From Pseudoroseicyclus_A sp041714655 (GTDB taxonomy: Bacteria > Pseudomonadota > Alphaproteobacteria > Rhodobacterales > Rhodobacteraceae): a stretch of 64,000 nucleotides of DNA. This document shows, piece by piece, positions 48,677 through 57,824 of this stretch. The stretch is from positions 1,054,001-1,118,000 of the forward strand of contig NZ_CP168219.1 of NCBI RefSeq assembly GCF_041714655.1. The letters run 5' to 3'. Position 1 is the first letter of the stretch, and each line of letters starts with the position of its first letter. The notes under the pieces were generated by a model. The model was not told the DNA's origin, ran no database searches, and worked only from the letters and a program-made list of their open reading frames with translations. The position numbers were made by a program, and so were the translations under genes.

Positions 48677-49624
48677 TCAGTCGCCAGCGGTGGTGGATGT
48701 CTGATCGGTGCCGGCAAGGCCCTCCACCGTCTCGCGCATCCGCCGCCGGTGGGCGATCACCTCTTCCTGCACAAAGTCGCGGAAGGCAGAGATGCGCTTC
48801 GATTGCCGGAGCTCCTCGGGATAGGCGAGGAAGACGGGCACCTCGCCCGATTCCACGTCCGGCAGCACCCGCACCAGATGCGGGAAATCCTCGACCACGT
48901 AATCGGGCAGCACGCCGATGCCGAGGTCGTTCAGCACCGCCTGCAGCGCGCCGAAGTAGTTGTTGACCGTCAGCAGCGAGGGCATCTCGTGCGCCATGAG
49001 CTGCTGCACCAGCATCTTGCCGGCCGAGACCTGCGGCGAGGAGGGCGAGAGCGAGATCAGCCGGTGGTTGGCGATATCCTCGATCGTCTCGGGCACGCCG
49101 CGCTCGTCGAGATACTCGCGCGAGGCGTAAAGCCGCATCCGGATCGACATGAGCTTCTTGCGGATGAGATCCGCCTGGCTCGGCTCCTTCATGCGGATGG
49201 CCACATCGGCCTCGCGCATCGGCAGGTCGAGCACGCGTTCCTCGAGCATGAGGTCGATCTTCATCTCGGGGTATTTCTTGTAGAGCTGCGTCAGCCGCGG
49301 GGCCAGCCAGAGCGTGCCGAAGCCCGTCGTCGTGGTGACGCGGAGCTGGCCGAACACCTCCTCCTCGCTGTCGCGGATGCGGGCCTCGGCGGTCTCTAGC
49401 CGCTTGTTCATGGCGCGCGTCGCCTCGAACAGAAGCTCGCCCTGCTCGGTCAGGATCAGCCCCCGCGCATGGCGGTGGAAGAGCGTGGTGTTGAGCGATT
49501 CCTCCAGCGCCCGGATCTGCCGCGACACGGCGGACTGGCTGAGATGGAGCGAGTCGCCGGCATGCGTCAGCGAGCCGGCATCGGCCACCGCGTGAAAGAT
49601 GCGCAACTTATCCCAGTCCATCAT
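48677..49624 (-). CDS. LysR-family regulator, MDWDKLRIFHAVA type
   Basis: A 315-residue LysR protein with HTH MDWDKLRIFHAVADAGSLT...LSQSAVSRQIRALEESL at residues 2-62 and a full effector domain. It belongs to a group strongly conserved across Rhodobacterales whose targets I do not know. Two ATGs are adjacent (49619-49624); AAAGG lies 8 nt upstream. Not linked to a clear partner gene; the acyltransferase gene diverges 205 bp away. Confidence 0.92.
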   Translation of the reverse strand: MMDWDKLRIFHAVADAGSLTHAGDSLHLSQSAVSRQIRALEESLNTTLFHRHARGLILTEQGELLFEATRAMNKRLETAEARIRDSEEEVFGQLRVTTTTGFGTLWLAPRLTQLYKKYPEMKIDLMLEERVLDLPMREADVAIRMKEPSQADLIRKKLMSIRMRLYASREYLDERGVPETIEDIANHRLISLSPSSPQVSAGKMLVQQLMAHEMPSLLTVNNYFGALQAVLNDLGIGVLPDYVVEDFPHLVRVLPDVESGEVPVFLAYPEELRQSKRISAFRDFVQEEVIAHRRRMRETVEGLAGTDQTSTTAGD

Positions 49625-49828
49625 GGGCGGGGCCTTTCGGTTCAAGGGCTGGCCCTTCTATGCGCGTTGGCGCGAATCAGGCAAGGGCGGCGGGGCCGTG
49701 CAGTGGCGTCAGAGCCATTCACACCTGCGCACGTTGCCCTGAAACCTCTCAATATTGCTTTTCTTTCACATGATCGCGCGTATATCGGCGCCGAAGCGCC
49801 CAAGCGGCGGCCGCCCGAAAGAGCCTCG

Positions 49829-50743
49829 ATGGCTGAAAAGCAGATCGCGCGCGACATCACCTACGCCAGCTCCGCGCAGACGCGCGGCGGGCGGGCCGTG
49901 ATCCGTGTGATGGAGAATGCCACGGGCCGGCTGAAGCTCATCCGCAAGGTCCGCGGCTATGCCGAGGAGGTCGAGAGCGGCGCCGATTTCTGGCAGGTCG
50001 TCCCCGAGCGCTACGGGCTGCGGCTGGAGGTCGTCGCCGGCGCGCTGGAGAACATCCCGGCCGAGGGGCCGCTCATCGTCGTCTCGAACCATCCCTACGG
50101 CATTCTCGACGGGCTGATGATGGGCCATATCCTGTCGTCCCGCCGCGGCGGCGCCTTCAAGGTTCTGGCCCACCGGATCTTCCGCAAGTCGCCGGACCTC
50201 GAGAAGGTGATCCTGCCCATCTCCTTCGACGAGACGAAGGAGGCGGCGCGCGCGAACCTCGAGACCCGGGCCGAGGCGCTGGCCTGGCTGGGGCAGGGCG
50301 GCGCCATCGGCATCTTCCCCGGGGGGACGGTCTCCACCGGCGCGGGGCCGTTCAAGCCGCCGCTCGACCCGATGTGGCGCAACTTCACCGCCAAGATGAT
50401 CGCCCGTTCGGATGCCGTCGTCGTGCCGGTCTTCTTCGACGGGCACAATTCGCGGCTCTTCAACATCGCGAGCCATCTGCACACGACGTTGCGCATGGGG
50501 ATGCTGATCCGCGAGTTCCGCGCGCGGCTCAATGCGCCGGTCCGCGTCGCCATCGGCCGGCCGATCCCGCGGGCGGAGCTCGATGCGCGGAAGGGCGACG
50601 CCAAGGCGATGATGGCATTCCTGCGCAAATCGACCTATGACCTTGCACCGAAAGCGGTTGACGCCAGCGGCTACGGGCGCGAATTCGAACGGAAGTACCA
50701 GGCGGGCAGGGGAAAGCGGGCAGATGGCGGTGGGGATCTTTGA
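49829..50743 (+). CDS. Lysophospholipid acyltransferase-family protein (PlsC-like)
   Basis: A 304-residue PlsC-like acyltransferase. VVSNHPYGILDGLMMG is motif I (His about 86) and GAIGIFPGGTVST motif III. Members acylate lysophosphatidic acid or lyso-ornithine lipid. No membrane helix is evident beyond a short hydrophobic segment. The end overlaps the start of murI by 20 bp in another frame. Confidence 0.85.
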   Translation: MAEKQIARDITYASSAQTRGGRAVIRVMENATGRLKLIRKVRGYAEEVESGADFWQVVPERYGLRLEVVAGALENIPAEGPLIVVSNHPYGILDGLMMGHILSSRRGGAFKVLAHRIFRKSPDLEKVILPISFDETKEAARANLETRAEALAWLGQGGAIGIFPGGTVSTGAGPFKPPLDPMWRNFTAKMIARSDAVVVPVFFDGHNSRLFNIASHLHTTLRMGMLIREFRARLNAPVRVAIGRPIPRAELDARKGDAKAMMAFLRKSTYDLAPKAVDASGYGREFERKYQAGRGKRADGGGDL

Positions 50744-51536
50744 CAGCGGGCTCGGCGGGCTGACGGTGCTCGGCGCCATCAACCGCCGCCTGCCGGACTT
50801 GCCGCTCGTCTATTACGGCGACAATGCCAACGCGCCCTATGGCGTGCGCGATGCCGCCGACATCTTCGATCTGACGACCGCCGGCGTCTCGCGCCTCTTC
50901 GAGGCCGGCTGCGACCTCGTCATCCTCGCCTGCAACACCGCCTCCGCCGCCGCGCTCCGCAAGATGCAGGAATCCTGGGTGCCCGAGGGCAAGCGCGTCC
51001 TCGGCGTCTTCGTGCCGCTGATCGAGGCGCTGACCGAGCGGCAATGGGGGGACAATTCGCCCCCCCGCGAGGTCGGCGTGAAGCATGTGGCGCTCTTCGC
51101 CACCCCCGCGACCGTGCGGAGCCGCGCCTTCCAGCGCGAGCTGGCCTTCCGCGCCATCGGCGTCGATGTCGAGGCGCAGGCCTGCGGCGGCGTGGTGGAC
51201 GCGATCGAGGAGGGCGACATGATCCTCGCCGAGGCGCTCGTCCGCTCCCATGTCGAGGCGCTCCTCAGGAAGATGCCCGAGCCCGATGCCGCCGTCCTCG
51301 GCTGCACGCATTATCCGCTGGTGGAAGAGATCTTCGCCGAGGCGCTCGGCCCCAAGGTGCAGGTCTTCTCGCAGCCGACGCTGGTGGCCGAGAGCCTTGC
51401 CGACTACCTGACCCGCCGGCCGGAGATGGCCGGGGCGGGGGCGGAGAGCCTCTTCCTCACCACCGGCAAGCCGGAGCGGGTGTCGAACCAGGCCACGCAG
51501 TTCCTGCGACGAAAGATCGAGTTCACGCCGGCCTGA
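50724..51536 (+). CDS. murI: Glutamate racemase
   Basis: A 270-residue racemase with MAVGIFDSGLGGLTVL start, ILACNTASAAAL (first catalytic Cys) and VLGCTHYPLVE (second). It supplies D-glutamate for peptidoglycan. AGGGGAAAG precedes ATG 50724, within the acyltransferase gene end. ArgC follows 52 bp on. Confidence 0.97.
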   Translation: MAVGIFDSGLGGLTVLGAINRRLPDLPLVYYGDNANAPYGVRDAADIFDLTTAGVSRLFEAGCDLVILACNTASAAALRKMQESWVPEGKRVLGVFVPLIEALTERQWGDNSPPREVGVKHVALFATPATVRSRAFQRELAFRAIGVDVEAQACGGVVDAIEEGDMILAEALVRSHVEALLRKMPEPDAAVLGCTHYPLVEEIFAEALGPKVQVFSQPTLVAESLADYLTRRPEMAGAGAESLFLTTGKPERVSNQATQFLRRKIEFTPA

Positions 51537-51588
51537 ATTGCGCCGGACCCCACCCGATCCTATGTCCTCCTCTCAGGGAGCTGAAATC

Positions 51589-52617
51589 ATGACCCATTCC
51601 GTCGCCATTCTCGGCGCCTCCGGCTATACCGGGGCAGAGCTTGTCCGCCTCATCGCCACCCATGGCGACCTTGAGATCACCGCGCTCACCGCCGACCGCA
51701 AGGCGGGCCAGACCATGGCCTCCGTCTATCCGCACCTGCGCCATCTCGACCTGCCCGTGCTGACCACGGTGGAGGAGGTGGATTTCGGCGCGGTGGACCT
51801 CGTCTTCTGCGCCCTGCCGCACGGGCTCTCCCAGGCCATCGTCAAGACGCTGCCGGAGAGCGTGAAGGTCGTCGACCTCGGCGCCGACTTCCGGCTGCGT
51901 GACCCCGCCGCCTATGAATTCTGGTACAAGCGCCCGCATGACGCGCCGGAGCTGCAGCCCTCCGCCGTCTACGGGCTGACGGAATTCTACCGGGACGAGA
52001 TCGCCGGCGCCCGGCTCGTCGCCGGCACGGGCTGCAACGCCGCCACCGTGCAATTCGCCCTGCGGCCGCTGATCTCCGCCGGGGTGATCGGGCTCGACGA
52101 CATCGTCTGCGACCTGAAGAACGGCATCACCGGCGCGGGGCGGTCTCTCAAGGAGAACATGCTCTTCGCCGAGCGCTCGACCAACGTCACCACCTATTCC
52201 TTCGGCGGCACCCACCGGCATCTCGGCGAATTCGATCAGGAATTCAGTGCGCTCGCCGGGCGGGACGTGCGCATCCGCTTCACGCCGAGCCTCGTACCGG
52301 TCAACCGGGGCATCCTCGCCACCTGCTATGTGTCCGGCGATGCCGAGGCGATCCATGCGGCCTTCACCGAGGCCTATGGCAATGAGCCCTTCATCGAGCT
52401 CCTGCCCCTCGGCCAGATGCCGCAGATGGCCGACGTGACCGGCTCGAACTTCTGCCATATCGGCGTCGCGGCCGACCGGGTGGCCGGCTATGCGATGGTG
52501 ACGGCGACGCTCGACAACCTTTGCAAGGGCTCCTCCGGTCAGGCGCTGCAGAACGCCAACCTGATGCTGGGGCTGCCCGAGACCCGAGGGCTCATGCTGG
52601 CCCCGGTCTTCCCGTGA
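51589..52617 (+). CDS. argC: N-acetyl-gamma-glutamyl-phosphate reductase
   Basis: A 342-residue ArgC. GASGYTGAELVRL is the NADP motif, VAGTGCNAATVQFALRPL holds the catalytic Cys, and PHGLSQAIV and GTHRHLGEFDQE are conserved. It makes N-acetylglutamate semialdehyde in arginine synthesis. ATG 51589 has AGGGAG upstream. ccmE starts 7 bp after its stop. Confidence 0.98.
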   Translation: MTHSVAILGASGYTGAELVRLIATHGDLEITALTADRKAGQTMASVYPHLRHLDLPVLTTVEEVDFGAVDLVFCALPHGLSQAIVKTLPESVKVVDLGADFRLRDPAAYEFWYKRPHDAPELQPSAVYGLTEFYRDEIAGARLVAGTGCNAATVQFALRPLISAGVIGLDDIVCDLKNGITGAGRSLKENMLFAERSTNVTTYSFGGTHRHLGEFDQEFSALAGRDVRIRFTPSLVPVNRGILATCYVSGDAEAIHAAFTEAYGNEPFIELLPLGQMPQMADVTGSNFCHIGVAADRVAGYAMVTATLDNLCKGSSGQALQNANLMLGLPETRGLMLAPVFP

Positions 52618-52624
52618 GGCGCTG

Positions 52625-53095
52625 ATGGCGGGGTTCAAGGGGCTCAAGAAGCGGCGGCGCGTGCAGGTGATCCTCGTCACCTTCGTGGCGCTCGCCGGCG
52701 CCACGGCGCTCGCGGGCTATGCCATGCGCGACGGCATCAACTACTTCCGCTCCCCCAGCCAGATCGCCGAGGCGCCCCCGGGGCCCGACGAGGTCTTCCG
52801 CCTCGGCGGTCTGGTGGAGGCGGGCAGCCTCACCCGCGGGCAGGGGACGGAGGTCTCTTTCCGCGTCACCGACGGCGCCTGGGAGATCCCGGTGGTTTTC
52901 GACGGCATCCTGCCCGATCTCTTCGCCGAGGAGCAGGGCATGATCGGCCAGGGCCGCTATGTCGACGGCACCTTCGTCGCCTCCGAGATCCTCGCCAAGC
53001 ATGACGAGGATTACCGCCCCCGCGAGCTCGAGGATGCGCTCCGCGACGCGGGGCCCCTCGACCCCGCAACGGTCGGTGGCGCTCCGGCGGATTAA
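52625..53095 (+). CDS. ccmE: Cytochrome c maturation heme chaperone CcmE
   Basis: A 156-residue CcmE. A membrane anchor at residues 13-32, OB-fold domain, and the heme-binding AKHDEDYRPRE with His126 and Tyr130. It carries heme to CcmF/H for attachment to apocytochrome c in the periplasm. It follows argC with 7 bp between. Confidence 0.98.
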   Translation: MAGFKGLKKRRRVQVILVTFVALAGATALAGYAMRDGINYFRSPSQIAEAPPGPDEVFRLGGLVEAGSLTRGQGTEVSFRVTDGAWEIPVVFDGILPDLFAEEQGMIGQGRYVDGTFVASEILAKHDEDYRPRELEDALRDAGPLDPATVGGAPAD

Positions 53096-53112
53096 CGCGC
53101 CTTCGCGAAGCT

Positions 53113-53136
53113 GGCCCCCTCAGGCGAGAGGGGGCC
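53113..53136 (+). promoter_or_regulatory. Hairpin that covers the ribosome binding site of the endolysin gene
   Basis: Arms GGCCCCCTC (53113-53121) and GAGGGGGCC (53128-53136) pair perfectly around a 6-nt loop. The 3' arm contains the only Shine-Dalgarno-like GAGGGGG, 3 to 10 nt before the ATG at 53140. Folding would hide it and limit lysozyme production unless ribosomes arrive from ccmE. Confidence 0.5.
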
Positions 53137-53139
53137 CCG

Positions 53140-53751
53140 ATGCAGAGCGTCAGAGAGATTGCCGAAGAGATCGTCGCCCGGGAGGGCGGCTTCGTGAATG
53201 ACCCGGACGATCCGGGCGGGGCGACCAAATACGGCGTCACCATCGGCACAATGCAGCGGCTGGGGCTCGACCTCGACCGCGACGGCCGCGTGACGGAGGC
53301 CGACGTCCGCAGGCTGACCCGCGCCCAGGCGGCCGACATCTTCGTCGAGCATTACTTCCGCCGCCCCCGCATCGCCGAATTGCCGGAGGCGGTGCAGCCG
53401 TCCGTCTTCGACATGTATGTGAATGCGGGCGCCAATGCGGTGCGCATCCTGCAGCGCCTCATCCGCGACATGCGGATCGATTGCGCGGTCGACGGGGTGA
53501 TCGGGCCGCAGACCATCTCCGCCGCCCGCGCGGCGGCCGAGGCGGCGCCGCGCCACTTCGTTGATGCCTACGGCATCGCCCGGCGGAACTACTATTACGC
53601 CCTCGCCGACGCCCGCCCGGCGAGCCGCAAATACGCCCGCCGCCGCGACGGCGGCAAAGGCGGCTGGATCACCCGGGCCGAGGCCTTCATCGCGCCCCGC
53701 TTCCACCTGACGGAGGCCGAGCACCGCGCCCGGGTGGCGGCATGGGCTTGA
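53140..53751 (+). CDS. GTA-type endolysin, GH108 N-acetylmuramidase
   Basis: A 203-residue lysozyme of the glycoside hydrolase 108 family: REGGFVNDPDDPGGATKYGVT (catalytic Glu15) and a C-terminal peptidoglycan-binding part (GWITRAEAFIAPRFHL). In Rhodobacter capsulatus a similar gene releases gene transfer agent particles. It overlaps the holin gene by 10 bp. No phage structural genes are near. Confidence 0.9.
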   Translation: MQSVREIAEEIVAREGGFVNDPDDPGGATKYGVTIGTMQRLGLDLDRDGRVTEADVRRLTRAQAADIFVEHYFRRPRIAELPEAVQPSVFDMYVNAGANAVRILQRLIRDMRIDCAVDGVIGPQTISAARAAAEAAPRHFVDAYGIARRNYYYALADARPASRKYARRRDGGKGGWITRAEAFIAPRFHLTEAEHRARVAAWA

Positions 53752-54260
53752 TCGGGAACCTTCTCGCGCCGCTGGTCGGCGCCGGGCCGAATGTGATCCG
53801 CGAGACGGCGGAGGTCTTCCGCGTGAACGCCGAGAATGCCGATGCGAGGGCGTCCGAGGGGAGGAATGCGGCGCTCCAGCAATTCGCGGCGGAATTTGCC
53901 CATGAGCGGCGCGGCTGGTTCGACCGGCTGATCGACGGGCTCAACCGCCTGCCGCGCCCGATGCTGGCCTTCGGCTGCATCTTCCTCCTCGTCTCCGCCA
54001 TGGCCGCGCCGGAGTGGTTCGCAGCCCGGATGGGCGGCCTCGCGGCGGTGCCGGAGCCACTCTGGTGGCTGATGGGGGCGGTCGTCTCCTTCTATTTCGG
54101 CGCCCGCTACCAGACGAGCGCCCAGAACTTCCAGCGGGCGGTGGTCGGCACGCTGGCGGCGGCGGGGCCGTCGGCACCGGCGCCGGCGCGGGAGGCCGGT
54201 GCCGCCGAGCCGGACCTCTCCGGCGACAACCCAGCGCTGACCGAGTGGCGGGAAGGGTAG
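53742..54260 (+). CDS. GTA holin (three-transmembrane family)
   Basis: A 172-residue holin of the family named for gene transfer agent release. Two clear helices (about residues 70-90 and 105-125) follow an amphipathic N-terminus, and the C-terminus is charged. Holins open the inner membrane so that the endolysin can reach the wall. Position directly after the endolysin gene supports a lysis pair. A terminator starts right after its stop. Confidence 0.85.
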   Translation: MGLIGNLLAPLVGAGPNVIRETAEVFRVNAENADARASEGRNAALQQFAAEFAHERRGWFDRLIDGLNRLPRPMLAFGCIFLLVSAMAAPEWFAARMGGLAAVPEPLWWLMGAVVSFYFGARYQTSAQNFQRAVVGTLAAAGPSAPAPAREAGAAEPDLSGDNPALTEWREG

Positions 54261-54281
54261 GGTGGGTTTCAACCCACCTTT
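54261..54281 (+). terminator. Intrinsic terminator of the holin gene
   Basis: GGTGGGTT-TC-AACCCACC then TTT, directly after the holin stop. The motif GTAGGGTGGGTTTCAACCCACC is a sequence I have seen repeated in Rhodobacterales genomes. Confidence 0.8.
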
Positions 54282-54337
54282 CCCTGACCCGCGGGCCCGC
54301 CCGCAAGTGCGGGCCGAGCCGAGTCCTGACGGCGCCG

Positions 54338-54478
54338 CGCAGGGCGAGCGCCGGCCCGGGGGTTGGCGCTCCCGCCGGCGCCGCAACGCGCTTTATGTTG
54401 CCGAATACTCCGACCCATCCGCCGCCCCCGACCCCACCAGAGCGCCAGCCCGCGGGACGGGCCGGCGCTCGCCCTGCG
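54338..54478. repeat. Large inverted repeat in the holin-ccmF gap
   Basis: A 21-bp exact arm (54338-54358 with 54458-54478) plus an 8-bp continuation (54364-54371 with 54440-54447) encloses a 68-bp core. The 342-bp gap 54261-54602 has no convincing gene. The core is less GC-rich and includes CTTTATGTTGCC. It might form a large cruciform or be the remnant of a small palindromic element. Confidence 0.6.
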
Positions 54479-54602
54479 CCGTACCGGCGCGCACCGGGCG
54501 GGGGCTCCGCATCAGCGTCGGTCCACCCCCCTCCCGCCTCCGTGACCATCCGCCGTGCCGCATCCCATTGGCCCGGCCTCGCGCCCGGCCTATAACGCCG
54601 GC

Positions 54603-56561
54603 ATGACTGCCGAGCTCGGACATTTCGCCCTCATCCTCGCCCTCATCGTCGCCGTGCTGCAGACGGTCGTCCCTGCTGTGGGCCGGGCGAAGCTCTGGGA
54701 GGGATGGATGGCCTTTGCCGGGCCGGCCGCGCTCGCCCAGTTCCTCGTCACCGGGCTCGCCTTCGCCGCGCTGATGCGCGCCTTCATGACCTCGGATTTC
54801 TCGCTTGCCCTCGTCGCCGACAATTCGCATTCGGCCAAGCCGATGCTCTACAAGATCGCCGGCACCTGGGGGAACCACGAGGGCTCCATGCTCCTGTGGC
54901 TCCTGATCCTCGCGCTCTTCGGCGCCGCCGCCGCGGCCTTCGGGGGCAACCTGCCGCTCCGCCTCAAGGCGCTCGTCCTCGCCGTGCAGGGGGCCATCGG
55001 CGCGGCCTTCGCCGCCTTCATCCTCTTCACCTCCAACCCGTTCCTCCGCCTCGCCTCCCCGCCCTTCGACGGGGCCGACCTCAACCCGCTCCTGCAGGAC
55101 CCCGGGCTCGCCTTCCATCCGCCCTTCCTCTACCTCGGCTATGTCGGGCTCTCGATGTCCTTCTCCTTCGCCATCGCGGCGCTGATCGAGGGCAAGGTCG
55201 ATGCCGCCTGGGCGCGCTGGGTCCGGCCCTGGACGCTCGCCGCCTGGATCTTCCTGACCATCGGCATCGCCATGGGTTCGTGGTGGGCCTATTACGAGCT
55301 CGGCTGGGGCGGCTTCTGGTTCTGGGATCCGGTGGAGAACGCCTCCTTCATGCCCTGGCTGATCGCCGGGGCGCTCCTTCATTCCGCCATCGTCGCCGAG
55401 AAGCGCGAGGCGCTGAAGAGCTGGACGATCCTCCTCGCCATCCTCGCCTTCGGCTTCTCGCTTCTCGGCACCTTCCTCGTGCGCTCGGGCGTGATCACCT
55501 CCGTCCATGCCTTCGCGACGGACCCGACGCGCGGGGTGGCGATCCTCGTCCTCCTCGCGATCTTCGTGGGCGGCGGGCTGACGCTCTATGCCGCGCGGGC
55601 CGGGGCGATGCAGGCCAAGGGGGTCTTCGGGCTCGTCAGCCGCGAGAGCGCGCTCGTCGTCAACAACGTGCTCCTCGCCACCGCCTGCTTCATCGTCTTT
55701 CTCGGCACGCTCTGGCCGCTCTTCGCCGAGGTGGTGCTCGGCCGCGTCCTCTCCGTCGGGGCGCCCTTCTTCAACGCCGCCTTCGTGCCCGTCTTCCTCG
55801 GCCTCGCCGTCATCCTGCCCATCGGCTCCGTCCTCGCCTGGAAGCGGGGGCGCATCGGCCGGGCGGCGCGCGACATGGCGCCGGCGCTGGCGCTCGCGCT
55901 CGCCATCGGCGCGCTGGCCTATGCGCTGCTGACCGGCCGTTCGGCCGTCGGCGCGCTCGCCGCCGGCATCGGCGCCTTCGTGATCTTCGGCGCACTGACC
56001 GACGCCTGGCTCCGCGCCGGCCGCCAGCCGCGGCGGCTCCTGCGGCTGCCGCGCGCCGACTGGGGGCGCGTCATCGCCCATGGCGCGCTGGGCGTCACGA
56101 TCCTCGGCATCGCCATCCTCTCCGCCGGCGCGGTGGAGGATATCCGCGTGGTGCAGGAGGGCGAGACCTTCCCCCTCGGCCGCTACGAGGTCACGCTCGC
56201 CGGGGTCGAGGAGGGGCGCGGCCCCAATTACCTGACGACCATGGCGGATATGGAGCTTAGCCGCGGCGGCCGGCTCCTCACCCATCTTTACCCCGAGAAG
56301 CGCGTCTACCCCGTCGCCGGGATGCCCACCACCGAGGCGGCCATCGACAGCGGGCTCTTCCGCGATGTCTACCTCGTCCTCGGCGACCCGCAGGAGAGCG
56401 GCGGCTGGGCCGTCCGCGCCTATATCAAGCCCTTCGCGGGCTGGATCTGGGGCGGCTCGCTCTTGATGGCGCTGGGCGGCCTCCTGTCGCTGACCGACCG
56501 GCGTCTGCGCGTCGCGGCGGGGGCGAAACCCGCCCGCCCGGCGCCGGTGGCGGCGGAATGA
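54603..56561 (+). CDS. ccmF: Cytochrome c heme lyase subunit CcmF
   Basis: A 652-residue polytopic membrane protein. The heme-binding WGGFWFWDPVENASFMPWL (WWD-like domain) is at about residues 234-252, with conserved GTWGNHEGSMLLWLL and His in HPPFLYLGY. It ligates heme to apocytochrome c together with CcmH. Start ATG 54603 is homologous and the gene is coupled to ccmH by a 4-bp overlap. Confidence 0.98.
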   Translation: MTAELGHFALILALIVAVLQTVVPAVGRAKLWEGWMAFAGPAALAQFLVTGLAFAALMRAFMTSDFSLALVADNSHSAKPMLYKIAGTWGNHEGSMLLWLLILALFGAAAAAFGGNLPLRLKALVLAVQGAIGAAFAAFILFTSNPFLRLASPPFDGADLNPLLQDPGLAFHPPFLYLGYVGLSMSFSFAIAALIEGKVDAAWARWVRPWTLAAWIFLTIGIAMGSWWAYYELGWGGFWFWDPVENASFMPWLIAGALLHSAIVAEKREALKSWTILLAILAFGFSLLGTFLVRSGVITSVHAFATDPTRGVAILVLLAIFVGGGLTLYAARAGAMQAKGVFGLVSRESALVVNNVLLATACFIVFLGTLWPLFAEVVLGRVLSVGAPFFNAAFVPVFLGLAVILPIGSVLAWKRGRIGRAARDMAPALALALAIGALAYALLTGRSAVGALAAGIGAFVIFGALTDAWLRAGRQPRRLLRLPRADWGRVIAHGALGVTILGIAILSAGAVEDIRVVQEGETFPLGRYEVTLAGVEEGRGPNYLTTMADMELSRGGRLLTHLYPEKRVYPVAGMPTTEAAIDSGLFRDVYLVLGDPQESGGWAVRAYIKPFAGWIWGGSLLMALGGLLSLTDRRLRVAAGAKPARPAPVAAE

Positions 56562-57007
56562 GGGCGCTCCTCCTCGCGCTTCTGCTGGCGCTGCCGCTCC
56601 CCGCGCTCGCCGTGCAGCCGGACGAGATGCTGGACAACCCGGCGCTCGAGGCGCGCGCTCGCGACATCTCGCAGGGCATCCGCTGCCCCGTCTGCCAGGG
56701 CGAGACGATAGACGATTCCAACGCCGACATCGCCCGGACGCTCCGGCTCATCATCCGCGAGCGGCTGGTGGCGGGGGACAGCGACGCCGAGGTCGTGACT
56801 TTCCTCACCGATCGCTTCGGCGAGTTCGTCCTCATGCGGCCGCCGGCGGAGGGCGCCAATCTGGCGCTCTGGCTCGGCGGGCCGCTCATGCTGCTCCTCG
56901 CCGGCGGCATCGGCCTCGCCGCCGTGCGCCGCCGCGCCGCCACGCCCGAGGCGGAGGGCCTGAGCGCGGAGGAGGAAGCGCGGCTCGCCGAGCTCCTCAA
57001 GGAATGA
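56558..57007 (+). CDS. ccmH: Cytochrome c maturation thioredoxin-like subunit CcmH
   Basis: A 149-residue CcmH/CycL: signal peptide (1-18), the redox pair in RCPVCQGE (Cys43, Cys46), a helical domain and a C-terminal membrane helix (about 104-124). It reduces the apocytochrome cysteines. The start overlaps ccmF. The CcmI part is not fused. Confidence 0.97.
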   Translation: MRALLLALLLALPLPALAVQPDEMLDNPALEARARDISQGIRCPVCQGETIDDSNADIARTLRLIIRERLVAGDSDAEVVTFLTDRFGEFVLMRPPAEGANLALWLGGPLMLLLAGGIGLAAVRRRAATPEAEGLSAEEEARLAELLKE

Positions 57008-57056
57008 CGCGCCGTTCCGCTTGGGCGGCGTGCCCACCCCGCGCAAGGGTAGCGCC

Positions 57057-57824
57057 ATGAGCGAGATCGAGATCAGCGACGAGGGCGGTATCAGGGTCAT
57101 CACGATGACCCGGCCGGAGGTCATGAACGCGCTCTCGTCCAGCCTGCGGCGGCGGCTTCTCGCGGCGCTCAACGCGCCCGACGGCATCCGCGTCATCGTC
57201 CTCACCGGCGCCGGCCGCGCCTTCTGCGCCGGGCAGGATCTGGCAGACGGGCAGGGGCTCACGCCGGAGGAGACGGAGCGCATCCTTGCGGAAGAATACG
57301 TGCCGCTTCTCATGGCCATCGCCGAGGCGCCCCAGCCGGTCATCGCCGCCGTGAACGGCCCGGCGGTGGGCGCCGGCGCCAATCTGGCGCTGGCCTGCGA
57401 CGTGGTCATCGCCTCCGAGGCGGCGAGCTTCTCGCAGGCCTTCTCGTGCATCGGCCTGATCCCCGACGCCGGCGGCACCTGGCTTCTGCCGCGCCTCACC
57501 GGCTCCGCCCGCGCCATGGGGCTGGCGCTCTTCGGCGAGACGCTGCCCGCGGCCGAGGCCGCCCGCATCGGCCTCATCTGGGAGGCGGTGCCGGAGGAGA
57601 CCTTCACCGCCCATTGGCAGGCCCGCGCCGCCCGTCTCGCCGCCGGCCCACCCGCCGCGCTCTCGCGCACAAAGGCCGCCCTCCGCGCCAGCCCGGGCCA
57701 CGGGCTGGCCGAGCAACTGGCGCTGGAGGCAAGGTTGCAGGGCGAGTGTGTGGGGACGGAGGATTTCGCCGAGGGCGTCGCGGCTTTCCTCGAAAAACGC
57801 GCGCCGCGGTTCACGGGGCGCTAG
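57057..57824 (+). CDS. Enoyl-CoA hydratase/isomerase
   Basis: A 255-residue crotonase-family enzyme. LTGAGRAFCAGQDLADGQ and IAAVNGPAVGAGANLALACD make the oxyanion hole, and GLIPDAGGTWLLPRL carries an Asp in the second-Glu region, similar to PaaG-type isomerases. It may isomerise or hydrate an enoyl-CoA. ATG 57057 follows AAGGG. 49 bp after ccmH; convergent with the GNAT gene. Confidence 0.92.
   Translation: MSEIEISDEGGIRVITMTRPEVMNALSSSLRRRLLAALNAPDGIRVIVLTGAGRAFCAGQDLADGQGLTPEETERILAEEYVPLLMAIAEAPQPVIAAVNGPAVGAGANLALACDVVIASEAASFSQAFSCIGLIPDAGGTWLLPRLTGSARAMGLALFGETLPAAEAARIGLIWEAVPEETFTAHWQARAARLAAGPPAALSRTKAALRASPGHGLAEQLALEARLQGECVGTEDFAEGVAAFLEKRAPRFTGR

Noticed and set aside
48539..49399. 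A 286-codon plus-strand frame with an AGGAGG-like site
   Set aside because: It runs antisense to the LysR gene and its composition is that of a shadow frame; the AGGAGG is better explained as the complement of a C/U-rich sRNA segment.
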